A DNA stretch of 11,335 bases, from positions 1 through 11,335 of the forward strand of contig WGEI01000318.1 of the NCBI GenBank assembly GCA_015492875.1, written 5' to 3'. This document shows, piece after piece, positions 1-7,253 of the stretch. The DNA is from Anaerolineae bacterium. GTDB taxonomy: Bacteria > Chloroflexota > Anaerolineae > Aggregatilineales > Phototrophicaceae. The translations under genes were made by a program, and so were the position numbers. Numbering within the stretch: the stretch's first letter is position 1; each line of letters opens with the position of its first letter. Under the pieces are notes generated by a model that was not told the origin of the DNA, did no database searches, and saw only the letters and a list, made by a program, of their open reading frames with translations.

Positions 1-280
1 CCATCATTTGTTCTGGCTCGGTCTCAAGTGGTTTATCTATATGCTCAATATCGCGCTCGATGACTTCGCCATCTAGCAATTCTACAGTTACGCGCGGCAA
101 ATCAAGCGCGGTGACTTTGCCAACTTCACGTTGACCGGTTTTTGTATCGACAACGACGATGACCGTATCGCCAACGGACAGGGTTTCGCGTGTCATGTCT
201 TTAAGCGCATAACGGTCAAGAAAAATTTTATAGCCTAATTGGTGAAGAGAATTGCGTTTTGATGTACCGGATTGAACCAT
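1..280 (-). CDS. nrdJ: Probable B12-dependent (class II) ribonucleotide reductase, N-terminal part (gene runs off the window)
   Basis: The first 93 residues are visible, starting at an ATG ending at 280; the next in-frame codon class upstream is a stop (305-307) and no other start lies between. An AGGG ribosome binding site precedes it. The segment LGYKIFLDRYALKD (about residues 15-28) is followed by a beta-rich stretch with SVGDTVIVVVD, QREVGKV, RVTVELLDG and IDKPLETEPEQMM. From memory this matches the short N-terminal extension of adenosylcobalamin-dependent ribonucleoside-diphosphate reductases of Chloroflexota, which reduce ribonucleotides to deoxyribonucleotides in the cytoplasm. None of the catalytic cysteines or the glycyl/B12 region is inside the window, so the call rests on this N-terminus only. 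It is separated from ftsZ by 133 bp and a hairpin terminator, so it may have its own promoter. Confidence is moderate. Confidence 0.55.
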   Translation of the reverse strand, partial: MVQSGTSKRNSLHQLGYKIFLDRYALKDMTRETLSVGDTVIVVVDTKTGQREVGKVTALDLPRVTVELLDGEVIERDIEHIDKPLETEPEQMM

Positions 281-336
281 TCGTTGCGCACCCTTTTTAT
301 TGGGTTAAAGATACAAGGATTCTAATTTGAGCTAAA

Positions 337-369
337 ACTAAGGGCGCGCGGCATGGCTACGCCCTTAGT
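337..369 (-). terminator. Rho-independent terminator after ftsZ
   Basis: A perfect 10-bp inverted repeat (337-346 ACTAAGGGCG paired with 360-369 CGCCCTTAGT) encloses a 13-nt loop. On the minus strand the stem is followed by a short T run (TTTTAGC). It lies 45 bp beyond the ftsZ stop and before the next gene, where the cluster transcript would end. The stem is strong but the T tract is short, so termination may be partial. Confidence 0.65.
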
Positions 370-413
370 AAATACAATAGGGATTTTATCTGACTCCGGG
401 ATGAGCGCAACGG

Positions 414-1616
414 TTATTTGCGTTTGCGCAGGAAGGCCGGAATATCGATATTGTTTTCTTCGTACACACGCCCAGATTGACCACCACTATCCGGTGACTG
501 TGGTGGGGTTTGTTGAATAGGTGGCTGCTGTTGAATGGGCGGCTGTGGTGCCGGTTGAGCTGGCTGTTGCTGCTGAGCTGGCGTTTGGCGTTGTGCCGTT
601 TGGGACGGCGTTGCCGAACGAGCTGGCGACTGTGGCCGCCGATTTTCGATGCTCCGCGCAGCGCGGCTTTGCTCAAAACCCGTGGCGATAACCGTAATCC
701 GCACCTCATCGCCCATGCTCTCATCAATTTGAGCGCCAAAGATGAGATGCACATCGGGATGTGCACTGGCCTTGATAATTTCTGCGGCTTCGTTCACCTC
801 AAAGAGGCTGAGGTCTGGGCCACCAGTGATATTGAAGAGAATACCGCGCGCGCCATCAATCGTAACATCGAGTAGAGCGCTGCTGATGGCCATCTCGGCG
901 GCGACACGGGCGCGGTCATCGCCATCTGCACGCCCAACGGCCATAAGGGCAGCGCCACCTTCCGACATAATGGTGCGTACGTCGGCGAAGTCAAGGTTAA
1001 TCAAGGCAGGAACAGTGATGAGTTCTGAAATACCCTGAATACCCTGCCGCAGAACATCGTCGGCCAATGAAAAGGCTTGCTGTAGGCTAGCGCGTTTATC
1101 GGCAATTTGTAGCAAACGGTCATTCGGAATGACGATGAGCGTATCTACCTGACTTTTCAGGTTTTCAATGCCGGCATCGGCCAATTGCGCCCGCCGTGAA
1201 CCTTCGAAGCTAAAGGGGCGTGTGCAAACACCGATAGTCAATGCCCCCAGTTCTTTGGCAATTTGGGCAATCACCGGCGAAGCACCTGTACCAGTGCCGC
1301 CGCCCATACCAACGGCGATAAAGACCATATCTGCACCACGCAACACTTCATACAGGTCGTCGGCACTTTCTTCTGCCGCTTTGCGACCAATTTCCGGGTT
1401 GCCACCAGCGCCAAGGCCGCGTGTCAGCTTATCGCCAATGCGGACGCGCGTTTTCGCCTTAGAGAGCATCAAGGCTTGAGCATCGGTATTGACGGCGATA
1501 AATTCGACACCGCCAAGCCCCTCATTAATCATTCGGTTAACGGCATTACCGCCACCACCGCCAACACCAATGACTTTAATCTGTGCAAAATTTTCCCCAG
1601 GAGTCAGTTCTTCCAT
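414..1616 (-). CDS. ftsZ: Cell division protein FtsZ
   Basis: Tubulin-like GTPase of 400 residues that polymerises into the cytoplasmic Z ring and recruits the divisome. Visible features: glycine-rich nucleotide-binding loop GVGGGGGNAVNRM (17-29), tubulin signature GMGGGTGTG (103-111), and T7 synergy loop NLDFADV (207-213) carrying the catalytic acids D209 and D212. The globular part ends near residue 318. A Gln/Pro-rich disordered linker (about 319-383) with a short repeated PPIQQ unit follows, then the conserved C-terminal peptide DIPAFLRKRK (391-400) that binds FtsA and the membrane tether. All key residues are intact and length is typical. The ATG at 1616 is the only start: an in-frame stop lies 21-24 nt upstream with no start codon between. 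An AAGGGA binding site lies about 10 nt upstream. It is the last gene of the division block, with its own candidate promoter in the 97-bp gap before it. Confidence 0.98.
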   Translation of the reverse strand: MEELTPGENFAQIKVIGVGGGGGNAVNRMINEGLGGVEFIAVNTDAQALMLSKAKTRVRIGDKLTRGLGAGGNPEIGRKAAEESADDLYEVLRGADMVFIAVGMGGGTGTGASPVIAQIAKELGALTIGVCTRPFSFEGSRRAQLADAGIENLKSQVDTLIVIPNDRLLQIADKRASLQQAFSLADDVLRQGIQGISELITVPALINLDFADVRTIMSEGGAALMAVGRADGDDRARVAAEMAISSALLDVTIDGARGILFNITGGPDLSLFEVNEAAEIIKASAHPDVHLIFGAQIDESMGDEVRITVIATGFEQSRAARSIENRRPQSPARSATPSQTAQRQTPAQQQQPAQPAPQPPIQQQPPIQQTPPQSPDSGGQSGRVYEENNIDIPAFLRKRK

Positions 1617-1630
1617 GAGTTCTAGTCCCT

Positions 1631-1651
1631 TTACATCATCACGACCGACAT
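1631..1651 (-). other. Possible six-codon leader ORF upstream of ftsZ
   Basis: In the ftsZ leader an ATG at 1651 opens a six-codon frame (MSVVMM) that ends in TAA at 1631-1633, directly against the AAGGGA ribosome binding site of ftsZ. It would be inside the transcript from the predicted promoter. It has no recognisable binding site of its own, and such short frames occur by chance, so this is only a candidate. Confidence 0.2.
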
Positions 1652-1672
1652 GGCCGTTATAATTGCTTATTT

Positions 1673-1700
1673 ATTGTACTCATTCGCACAAACTTGGCAA
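1673..1700 (-). promoter_or_regulatory. ftsZ: Sigma70-type promoter for ftsZ
   Basis: In the 97-bp gap between ftsA and ftsZ the minus strand reads TTGCCA (1695-1700), a 16-bp spacer and TACAAT (1673-1678), each box one mismatch from consensus. The predicted start near 1666 gives a leader of about 50 nt. This would let ftsZ be expressed above the level of the upstream genes, as is common in dcw clusters. It is a by-eye match and not experimentally based. Confidence 0.5.
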
Positions 1701-1713
1701 ATGCAAGGTTAAA

Positions 1714-2946
1714 CTATTCTTCGTCTGGCAGCAAACGGCGCAGCAAATTATTGAGCAGCCCTGTGATACCAGAAGCGGCATTACTGCCGTTGGGAATTTC
1801 TTTTTCTGGCAGCGCCTGCATTTCTAGCCCTAAGCGAAGTAAACCAACACTAGTGCTATAGGATGGATTGCGCAGGGCATCTGCCATACCCGTCAAGCGT
1901 TCGGGTTTCGCTAGACGAACCGGACAGTCCAGAATGCGCGCCGCCACATCAGCGATGCCGGGCAGCTGTGAACAACCGCCAGTAATCACCGCGCCAGCGC
2001 GCAAAAGCCCATCATACCCTGAACGCTTGATTTCTTTCTTCACTAGCTCAAACATCTCTTCGACCCGCGCCTCAATAACCATAGCGAGGTCATTGCGTTT
2101 GACTTCAATGGGCATACCATCGCCAAACGGCTCAACTAAGAAGGTCTCTAAAGAGCTGACGGCGCGGGCTTGAGCATGGCCATGCTGAATTTTCACCGCT
2201 TCAGCCAATTCAAAGGGTACTTTCATCCAGTAGGTGATGTCATTGGTAATATGGTCACCCCCAACAGGAATGACCGCAGTATGCCATACTGTACCCTCAA
2301 TAAAAATGGCGAGGTCTGTTGTGCCGCCGCCAATATCAATAACGACAACGCCACCCTCGCGTTCCTGCGGCGTTAAAATGGCATCGCCAGCAGCAAGCGG
2401 ATTGAGGATGAAACGGTCTACATAAACGCCAGCGGCTTGTATCGCCTGTTCTAGATTGGCAATGCTGGTGGAAGAAGCGGTGATAATGTGGGCATCCACT
2501 TCTAAGCGAAAAGCGTGCATTCCAACAGGGCTACGAACGCCTTCCTGCCCGTCTAGAGTGTAGCTGCGCGGTACTACGTGTAACACTTCACGATTATGGG
2601 GGATGGCGATGGCGCGGGCGGCTTCCATTGCTTTCTCTAAATCATCGGGGCGAATGCTGCGCTGGCCAACAATGCCAACCATACCCCGACTCGTCAGCGA
2701 GGCAATATGGCTACCCGCAACGCTCACAAAGGCGCGTGTAATATCATAACCACTGGAACGTTCTGCCTTATGAACTGAAGCAGAAATTGCCGCAGTTAAT
2801 TGCTGAATATCGTTGACAACGCCTTTTTTCATGCCGCGACTGGGTTCTATCCCCGCGCCCACAACAAAAATATCATTGGGGCGAACCTCGCCAACGATGG
2901 TACAAATTTTATGCGTGCCAACATCTAAACCAACTACTTTGCTCAT
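1714..2946 (-). CDS. ftsA: Cell division protein FtsA
   Basis: Actin-fold ATPase of 410 residues that anchors FtsZ filaments to the inner face of the membrane and links them to later divisome proteins. Visible motifs: phosphate-1 loop GLDVGTHKICTIVGE (6-20), the FtsA-specific 1C/SHS2 region (about 80-175), phosphate-2 loop VVIDIGGGTTDLAIF (201-215), adenosine motif ITGGCSQLPG (321-330), and a C-terminal amphipathic helix GLLNNLLRRLLP (396-407) that serves as the membrane anchor. The start is taken as the ATG at 2946, giving MSKVVGLDVG, because its ATGA overlaps the TGA of ftsQ (4-bp overlap, translational coupling). A TTG six bases further upstream would only add two residues. No strong ribosome binding site is visible, which fits coupling. 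Confidence 0.97.
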   Translation of the reverse strand: MSKVVGLDVGTHKICTIVGEVRPNDIFVVGAGIEPSRGMKKGVVNDIQQLTAAISASVHKAERSSGYDITRAFVSVAGSHIASLTSRGMVGIVGQRSIRPDDLEKAMEAARAIAIPHNREVLHVVPRSYTLDGQEGVRSPVGMHAFRLEVDAHIITASSTSIANLEQAIQAAGVYVDRFILNPLAAGDAILTPQEREGGVVVIDIGGGTTDLAIFIEGTVWHTAVIPVGGDHITNDITYWMKVPFELAEAVKIQHGHAQARAVSSLETFLVEPFGDGMPIEVKRNDLAMVIEARVEEMFELVKKEIKRSGYDGLLRAGAVITGGCSQLPGIADVAARILDCPVRLAKPERLTGMADALRNPSYSTSVGLLRLGLEMQALPEKEIPNGSNAASGITGLLNNLLRRLLPDEE

Positions 2947-3770
2947 AGACAACCCGTTACCGGTAAACAGACATAAGGTGCATCTGGATCAACGATATTA
3001 ATTTCAAAGGGCTGGATACCACGTGCGGCCATATTTTGCGCAATCGCACGGTAAATTAACAGCTTTTCCGGCATATCTGTACCTTCGCCAAACCAAACAT
3101 TTGAGCCAGCGTCATCGCGTATGCCTAAACCCTTAATCGGATGATAGCGCAAATGGGTTAAATCGGGCAACAGCTCATAAAGCTGGAGTGCGCCATTGAC
3201 CACACCCTGCGGGATGCGTTGATTAGCATCTAGGCCACCACCAATTTCGGCATCCTCCGTCACAATATGGATCAAATCCGGTCGTTCCGCCCGCGATGGC
3301 ATAATCCTGCCCTGCAAATCCACCCAATATAACTGCCCAGCTTGCACCCATACCAGCGCTGGCTGGCGCTCGGATATGACCACCTGCAAACTTTGGGGCG
3401 GCCATGTAATTGTCACACGGGCATCGGCAATTGACGGCGATTGTAGTAAGGCCTCTCGCACTTCTTCGGGGTCAATCCAGAAAATGTGCATATTGGCAAC
3501 GCCCGTCAAGCGAAAAACCTCTTCCTTTGTCATATACTCTAGCCCGCCAACAGCAATGCTATGGACATAAAACGCATCGCTGATGAAAAACAAGGCCAGC
3601 ACTAACCCCATCCCTAAAACGATGAGCGCGCTGAAAAAGCGCCAGCTCACAAATACCCTTCCACCGCCACTATGTTCCAATGGCGGCAAATCGCCTGAAG
3701 GCGCACCACTTCCCGGTTGCCAAACAGCCGGTGTACGGTTGCGGCGGCGATTGCGTGGGCGGGATGTCAC
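2943..3770 (-). CDS. ftsQ: Cell division protein FtsQ (DivIB family)
   Basis: Bitopic membrane protein of 275 residues that connects cytoplasmic and external divisome parts. Order of regions: basic, proline-containing cytoplasmic tail (1-43), one transmembrane helix (about 45-65), a POTRA domain (about 69-136, from VHSIAVGG to ISERQPALVW), then the FtsQ beta domain to about 260. Two cysteines lie near the C-terminus (268 and 274). The GTG at 3770 is chosen because GAAGGA lies 8 nt upstream and no earlier in-frame start is seen. It follows murB after 91 bp with no ddl gene between them, and its stop overlaps the ftsA start. Sequence conservation is low, as usual in this family, and the call relies on topology, POTRA-like motifs and position. 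Confidence 0.93.
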   Translation of the reverse strand: MTSRPRNRRRNRTPAVWQPGSGAPSGDLPPLEHSGGGRVFVSWRFFSALIVLGMGLVLALFFISDAFYVHSIAVGGLEYMTKEEVFRLTGVANMHIFWIDPEEVREALLQSPSIADARVTITWPPQSLQVVISERQPALVWVQAGQLYWVDLQGRIMPSRAERPDLIHIVTEDAEIGGGLDANQRIPQGVVNGALQLYELLPDLTHLRYHPIKGLGIRDDAGSNVWFGEGTDMPEKLLIYRAIAQNMAARGIQPFEINIVDPDAPYVCLPVTGCL

Positions 3771-3860
3771 CGGAATCGTCCTTCACTCACTAGGATACAG
3801 TAACAATTTTGCAACGCTTATGTTACAAGACAGTTTGAACATGCGCAATTGGCAGGGCTA

Positions 3861-4757
3861 TCAATCCCATTGGCCAACACATTCGACTTCCATCTCTAAT
3901 TTTACGCCGAATTGTTCTTCAACCACTTTGCGAACATGTTGAATCAAGGCGTAATAATCGCTGGCCGTTGCATGACCGCGATTGATGAAGAAATTGGCAT
4001 GAAGGGGCGATACTTGCGCATCGCCAATGCGGTAGCCTTTCAAGCCAGCAGCCTCAATGAGGCGACCGGCATAATCGCCTGATGGATTTTTGAAAATACT
4101 GCCAAGACTGGCGCCCGGCGGCTGGGTGCGCTTGCGATGCGCCACAAATTGCGCCATACGGTCTGCGATGGCAGAGGGTTCGTCCTGCTGTAGAGCAAAT
4201 TCGGCAGAAAGCACGAGAAAACGGCGGTCTGACCGCGCTTTTAACGCTGAATAACGGTAATCATAGTCCAAATCAGCATTTGTATAGCGCTCTTGCACGG
4301 AAGGGGTGGCTACTAAGGCGCTCACCAGCACAGAAGCCATATCGCCGCCATGCGCGCCCGCATTATTCACCACCGCCCCGCCAACCGTTCCCGGCACGCT
4401 CACCGCCCATTCCAAACCGGATAAGCCGCGCTTTTGGCAACGTTGGGCTAAGGTGCTTAAGGCTGTGCCACTGGCAGCAGTGACGTGTAAGCCATCAAAC
4501 GCAACGGCGCTCACTTTATTAATCACTACCAAACCGCGCACGCCTCGCTCAGAGATAAGAACATTTGCCCCGCCACCTAAAACCCGAACAGGCAAACCTT
4601 GCTGCCAAGCGGTTTGAACGACTTCGGCCAGTTCATCGAGCGATTCACGAGCAACATAGAGCCAATCTGCAGGCCCACCCAAACGCGCCGCTGTATATTT
4701 GGCTAATGGCTCATTATGGAGCAAACGGCCTTTGAGTTTTTGCTGAAGCGCCATCAT
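3861..4757 (-). CDS. murB: UDP-N-acetylenolpyruvoylglucosamine reductase MurB
   Basis: FAD- and NADPH-dependent cytoplasmic enzyme that reduces UDP-GlcNAc-enolpyruvate to UDP-MurNAc, the second committed step of peptidoglycan synthesis. The 298 residues show FAD-binding motifs YTAARLGGPADWLYV (21-35), VLGGGANVLIS (59-69) and VPGTVGGAVVNNAGAHGG (121-138), the YRYS catalytic arginine (R168), the proton-donor serine in GSIFKNP (S220), AGLKGYRIGDAQVSPLHANFFIN (in 237-259) and the C-terminal acid in LEMEVECVG (E290). Length and motif set suggest a type II MurB without the E. coli loop. The ATG at 4757 is selected because GAGGTG (4765-4770) lies 7 nt upstream and ATGA overlaps the murC stop. A GTG at 4775 would add six residues but place the binding site inside the gene. 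Confidence 0.96.
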   Translation of the reverse strand: MMALQQKLKGRLLHNEPLAKYTAARLGGPADWLYVARESLDELAEVVQTAWQQGLPVRVLGGGANVLISERGVRGLVVINKVSAVAFDGLHVTAASGTALSTLAQRCQKRGLSGLEWAVSVPGTVGGAVVNNAGAHGGDMASVLVSALVATPSVQERYTNADLDYDYRYSALKARSDRRFLVLSAEFALQQDEPSAIADRMAQFVAHRKRTQPPGASLGSIFKNPSGDYAGRLIEAAGLKGYRIGDAQVSPLHANFFINRGHATASDYYALIQHVRKVVEEQFGVKLEMEVECVGQWD

Positions 4758-6157
4758 TGCTGCGCACCTCGCCACTGGATGAATAGTTCGCCAATACGGG
4801 GCGCATCGCCCGCGCTCATGATGAGGATTACGGCGGGGGAACGCACCTGTTCGGAGAGCAAACGAGCGGCGTCTTCTAATGATGGTGTATAGTGCACATC
4901 GGGATTGTCAATGCCAGATGCAACCGAAGCGGCAGTGATACCTACAATTGGCTTTTCTCGCGCAGCGTAAATATCGGTCACAAGGACATGATGGGCTGCT
5001 GTAAAAGCCTGTTGGTATTGGTCTTGCAAAGCGGCGGTGCGGCTATAGGTATGAGGTTGCCAAACTGCCCATATCTCATGCTCTGGGTAGCGTTGGCGAG
5101 CCGCAACAATTGTGGCGTGAATGGCCGTTGGATGGTGCGCATAATCATCAACAACAACGACGCCATCCACTTCGGCGCGTATATCGAAGCGACGCCCCGC
5201 CCCGCGAAACGTGCTCAAAGCGCGAGAAGCCGCTGTGAAAGGCACTCGCTCATGGCCGGCAACGATTAGCGCCGCCAAAGCATTCAATACATTAAATTCA
5301 CCCGGCACTGTCAGGGTGACTGTGCCTAAATTCTCCCCATGACGGTAAACATCAAATACTGTGCTATCAGGCGTATGGTGGATGTTTCGCGCTTGCCACA
5401 TGGCGCGGGCGTTGTGAATGCCATAAGTGGCAACCGGCAGCTCCACAACTGTACGATTATCAGCGAAAATCATCGCTACGGGGTCATCGGCGCAAGCAAT
5501 TAACAAGCCATCACGCGGTAACAGCCCGACAAAATGGGAAAACGATTCGGTTAATTCATGCGGGCTGCGGAAAAAATCGGGATGGTCATATTCAACATTG
5601 GTAATCACCTCGACCTGTGGGGTGAGGCCATGAAACATATTATCGTACTCATCGGCCTCGATAACGAAAGCGCGCCCGCGCCCCGCCCCAGCATTGCGCC
5701 CTGTTGTAGGGAGAATGCCGCCGATGATATAGGAGGGGTCTTGTCCAGTTTCAATCAGAATGTGGGCGGTCATGGCGGTTGTGGTGGTTTTGCCATGCGT
5801 GCCAGCAATTGCAATCCCAACATCACCGCTCATAATGGCGCTCATTACATCGGCGCGTTTATAGACGGGGATACCTTGGGCATGAGCGGCCAACACCTCA
5901 ACATTTTCACGTGGGATAGCCGAAGAGATAATGACCATTTCTGCGCCAATGACATGCGTTGGGTCATGGCCTTCATAGATGATAGCGCCATCGGCTTCCA
6001 GTGCCTCAGTAAACGCATTGCGGCTACGATCTGAGCCGGTAATATGATACCCTTGCTCTAATAAAATACGGGCTATCGCAGAAAGCCCTGTACCACCAAT
6101 ACCGACCAAATGGATATGTTGGCCCGGAACAAGTTGAACCAATCTCTTCGCCCCCAA
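4754..6157 (-). CDS. murC: UDP-N-acetylmuramate--L-alanine ligase MurC
   Basis: ATP-dependent cytoplasmic Mur ligase that adds L-Ala to UDP-MurNAc. Of 467 residues, HIHLVGIGGTGLSAIARIL (14-32) is the UDP-binding Rossmann segment, GTHGKTTTT (119-127) the ATP P-loop, EADEYDNMFHGLTP (167-180) and VEYDHPDFF (188-196) the central domain, GEFNVLNALAA (286-296) the linker region, and DDYAHHPTAI (337-346) with WQPHTYSRT (366-374) the C-terminal domain. EADEYD resembles the Mpl form of this motif, whereas MurC of E. coli has EADESD. The dcw context and HIHLVGIGG start support MurC. The start is uncertain: no ATG precedes the Rossmann motif. TTG at 6157 is the first possible codon (directly after an in-frame TAG), and TTG at 6142 is a fair alternative. 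Neither has a clear binding site. The upstream gene stops 5 bp before, and murB overlaps the end. Confidence 0.95.
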   Translation of the reverse strand: MGAKRLVQLVPGQHIHLVGIGGTGLSAIARILLEQGYHITGSDRSRNAFTEALEADGAIIYEGHDPTHVIGAEMVIISSAIPRENVEVLAAHAQGIPVYKRADVMSAIMSGDVGIAIAGTHGKTTTTAMTAHILIETGQDPSYIIGGILPTTGRNAGAGRGRAFVIEADEYDNMFHGLTPQVEVITNVEYDHPDFFRSPHELTESFSHFVGLLPRDGLLIACADDPVAMIFADNRTVVELPVATYGIHNARAMWQARNIHHTPDSTVFDVYRHGENLGTVTLTVPGEFNVLNALAALIVAGHERVPFTAASRALSTFRGAGRRFDIRAEVDGVVVVDDYAHHPTAIHATIVAARQRYPEHEIWAVWQPHTYSRTAALQDQYQQAFTAAHHVLVTDIYAAREKPIVGITAASVASGIDNPDVHYTPSLEDAARLLSEQVRSPAVILIMSAGDAPRIGELFIQWRGAQQ

Positions 6158-6162
6158 CTAGT

Positions 6163-6687
6163 TTATATAATCCACAAAACTAAAAAGAACATCACGACAA
6201 TAACTATCACCAAAAAATCGCCACCGCCAGATGTGCCACCGCTGAAGAGTACCACAGGGATGGTGTTCAACGATAAGGCACTAGGTGAATTCGGAGTGGG
6301 GCTGATTATCAACGGGTACAAGGGATATTCATTAATGTCGAGGAAATACCACAATGTACCGCCGATGAGATAGCCATTAGCAAACCCCAACAGCCCGCCC
6401 AAGATGCCCGATTGCAAGCGTTCGCTATCACGGCGAACTAAGGGGCCGCGGGTCTGGTAAGCTACCCAAACGATAGCGAGAAAAATCGCTGCTTGCACGA
6501 AAAACACCTGCTCGCGCGGTAATGACCAAAACAACAAACCGCGTAGTACGCTATCAAATTGGAAGAGGGTATAAAACGCCAGAACGATGCCCGCTAAAGC
6601 GATAACTTCTTTTTGGAAGCCGCGCATAAAGCCGATGATGGCGAAAAATATAGCCAACACCCAAACAAGGGAAGATAGTTGTATCAT
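6163..6687 (-). CDS. CvpA-like integral membrane protein, second copy
   Basis: A 174-residue hydrophobic protein with about five membrane segments (roughly 4-20, 27-43, 60-78, 93-115 and 157-174). The N-terminal pattern IIGFMRGFQKEVIALAGIVLA (in 17-37) is the kind found in CvpA (colicin V production) family proteins. CvpA relatives are small inner-membrane proteins of poorly known role. A polar, Pro/Ser-rich loop (about 121-156) and a last helix that ends at the C-terminus go beyond the usual four-helix CvpA plan. The gene is a paralog of its upstream neighbour: about half of the first 80 positions are identical, and YQTR plus LWYFLDIN are shared. ATG at 6687 starts 1 nt after the neighbour's TAA, with GGTGG upstream. 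Coupling to murG and murC suggests a link to envelope growth, which is inference. Confidence 0.8.
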   Translation of the reverse strand: MIQLSSLVWVLAIFFAIIGFMRGFQKEVIALAGIVLAFYTLFQFDSVLRGLLFWSLPREQVFFVQAAIFLAIVWVAYQTRGPLVRRDSERLQSGILGGLLGFANGYLIGGTLWYFLDINEYPLYPLIISPTPNSPSALSLNTIPVVLFSGGTSGGGDFLVIVIVVMFFLVLWII

Positions 6688-6688
6688 T

Positions 6689-7246
6689 TTAAATCACCAC
6701 CAAAACAATCAAGAACAAAACAATCACTGCCAACGCCAGTAAATCGCCATTACTCCCCGGCCCCCCGGCCAAAACATATAGCGGCAAACTGCTAACGGCT
6801 TCTCGGCTAGCAGGAGCAACAACATAAGGGTCTAGCGGATAGCGCCCCGCGATGGCGTTGATGTCGAGGAAGTACCATAATGAACCAGCGATGAGGTAAC
6901 CATTCCAAAAACCGACAATTGCCCCTAAGGCGCTAGCTTGTAGGCTGTCTCGCCCTTCACGGCTATCGCCACGGCGCGCACGCTCAACATCTCCACCAAT
7001 TAAGGCGCGGGTCTGATAAGCAAAAAAGACAATAATCAGGAAAATTGTAGACTGGACATAAAAAACTTGGTCTGGTGGCAGATTGGCTAAAATTGTACCA
7101 CGCAGCAAATTATCAAATTCGTGTAGGGCAAAAAGCCCCAACACGATGCCCGCCATAGATATAACTTCTTTACTCCAGCCACGACTAAACCCCACATAGG
7201 CGAAGAAAAATGCCGCTAGCCATATCAGTAATGATAAATCAACCAC
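6689..7246 (-). CDS. CvpA-like integral membrane protein, first copy
   Basis: A 185-residue membrane protein with about five hydrophobic segments (roughly 4-21, 27-42, 60-78, 104-127 and 167-185). The CvpA-type motif is VGFSRGWSKEVISMAGIVLG (18-37). A charged stretch (about 84-100, GGDVERARRGDSREGRD) between helices 3 and 4 is longer than in the paralog. The GTG at 7246 is preferred over upstream codons: AGGAGG (7257-7262) lies 10 nt upstream, the paralog aligns from this position, and the gene then starts 7 bp after the murG stop with no overlap. A longer frame from an ATG at 7321 would add 25 residues with no match in the paralog. Function is unknown; position within the cluster suggests an envelope or division role. 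Confidence 0.8.
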   Translation of the reverse strand: MVDLSLLIWLAAFFFAYVGFSRGWSKEVISMAGIVLGLFALHEFDNLLRGTILANLPPDQVFYVQSTIFLIIVFFAYQTRALIGGDVERARRGDSREGRDSLQASALGAIVGFWNGYLIAGSLWYFLDINAIAGRYPLDPYVVAPASREAVSSLPLYVLAGGPGSNGDLLALAVIVLFLIVLVVI

Positions 7247-7253
7247 TGCTCCG

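Noticed and set aside
281..413. Promoter for the reductase-like gene
   Set aside because: AT-rich stretches such as TAGAAT are present, but no -35 box at acceptable spacing could be found, so only the terminator is annotated in this gap.
3800..3826. Inverted repeat GTAACA...TGTTAC in the murB-ftsQ gap
   Set aside because: The stem is only 6 bp with a 15-nt loop and no T tract, too weak for a terminator. Promoter-like hexamers in the same 91-bp gap (for example TTGCGC-17-TAACAT) are poor matches.
4758..4775. GTG start for murB at 4775
   Set aside because: GAGGTG at 4765-4770 would lie inside the gene; it is placed correctly for the ATG at 4757, which also overlaps the murC stop as ATGA.
5558..6034. 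Plus-strand ORF of 158 codons opposite murC
   Set aside because: It lies antisense to the conserved, intact murC frame, has no recognisable domain, and its composition is that of a reverse-complement shadow. The same holds for the plus-strand ORFs opposite ftsZ, ftsA, murB, murG and murD.
6335..6904. DNA repeat (6335-6384 versus 6861-6910) as a mobile or recombination element
   Set aside because: The similarity is in frame and codes the conserved LWYFLDIN region of the two paralogous membrane proteins, so it reflects gene duplication and not an independent repeat.
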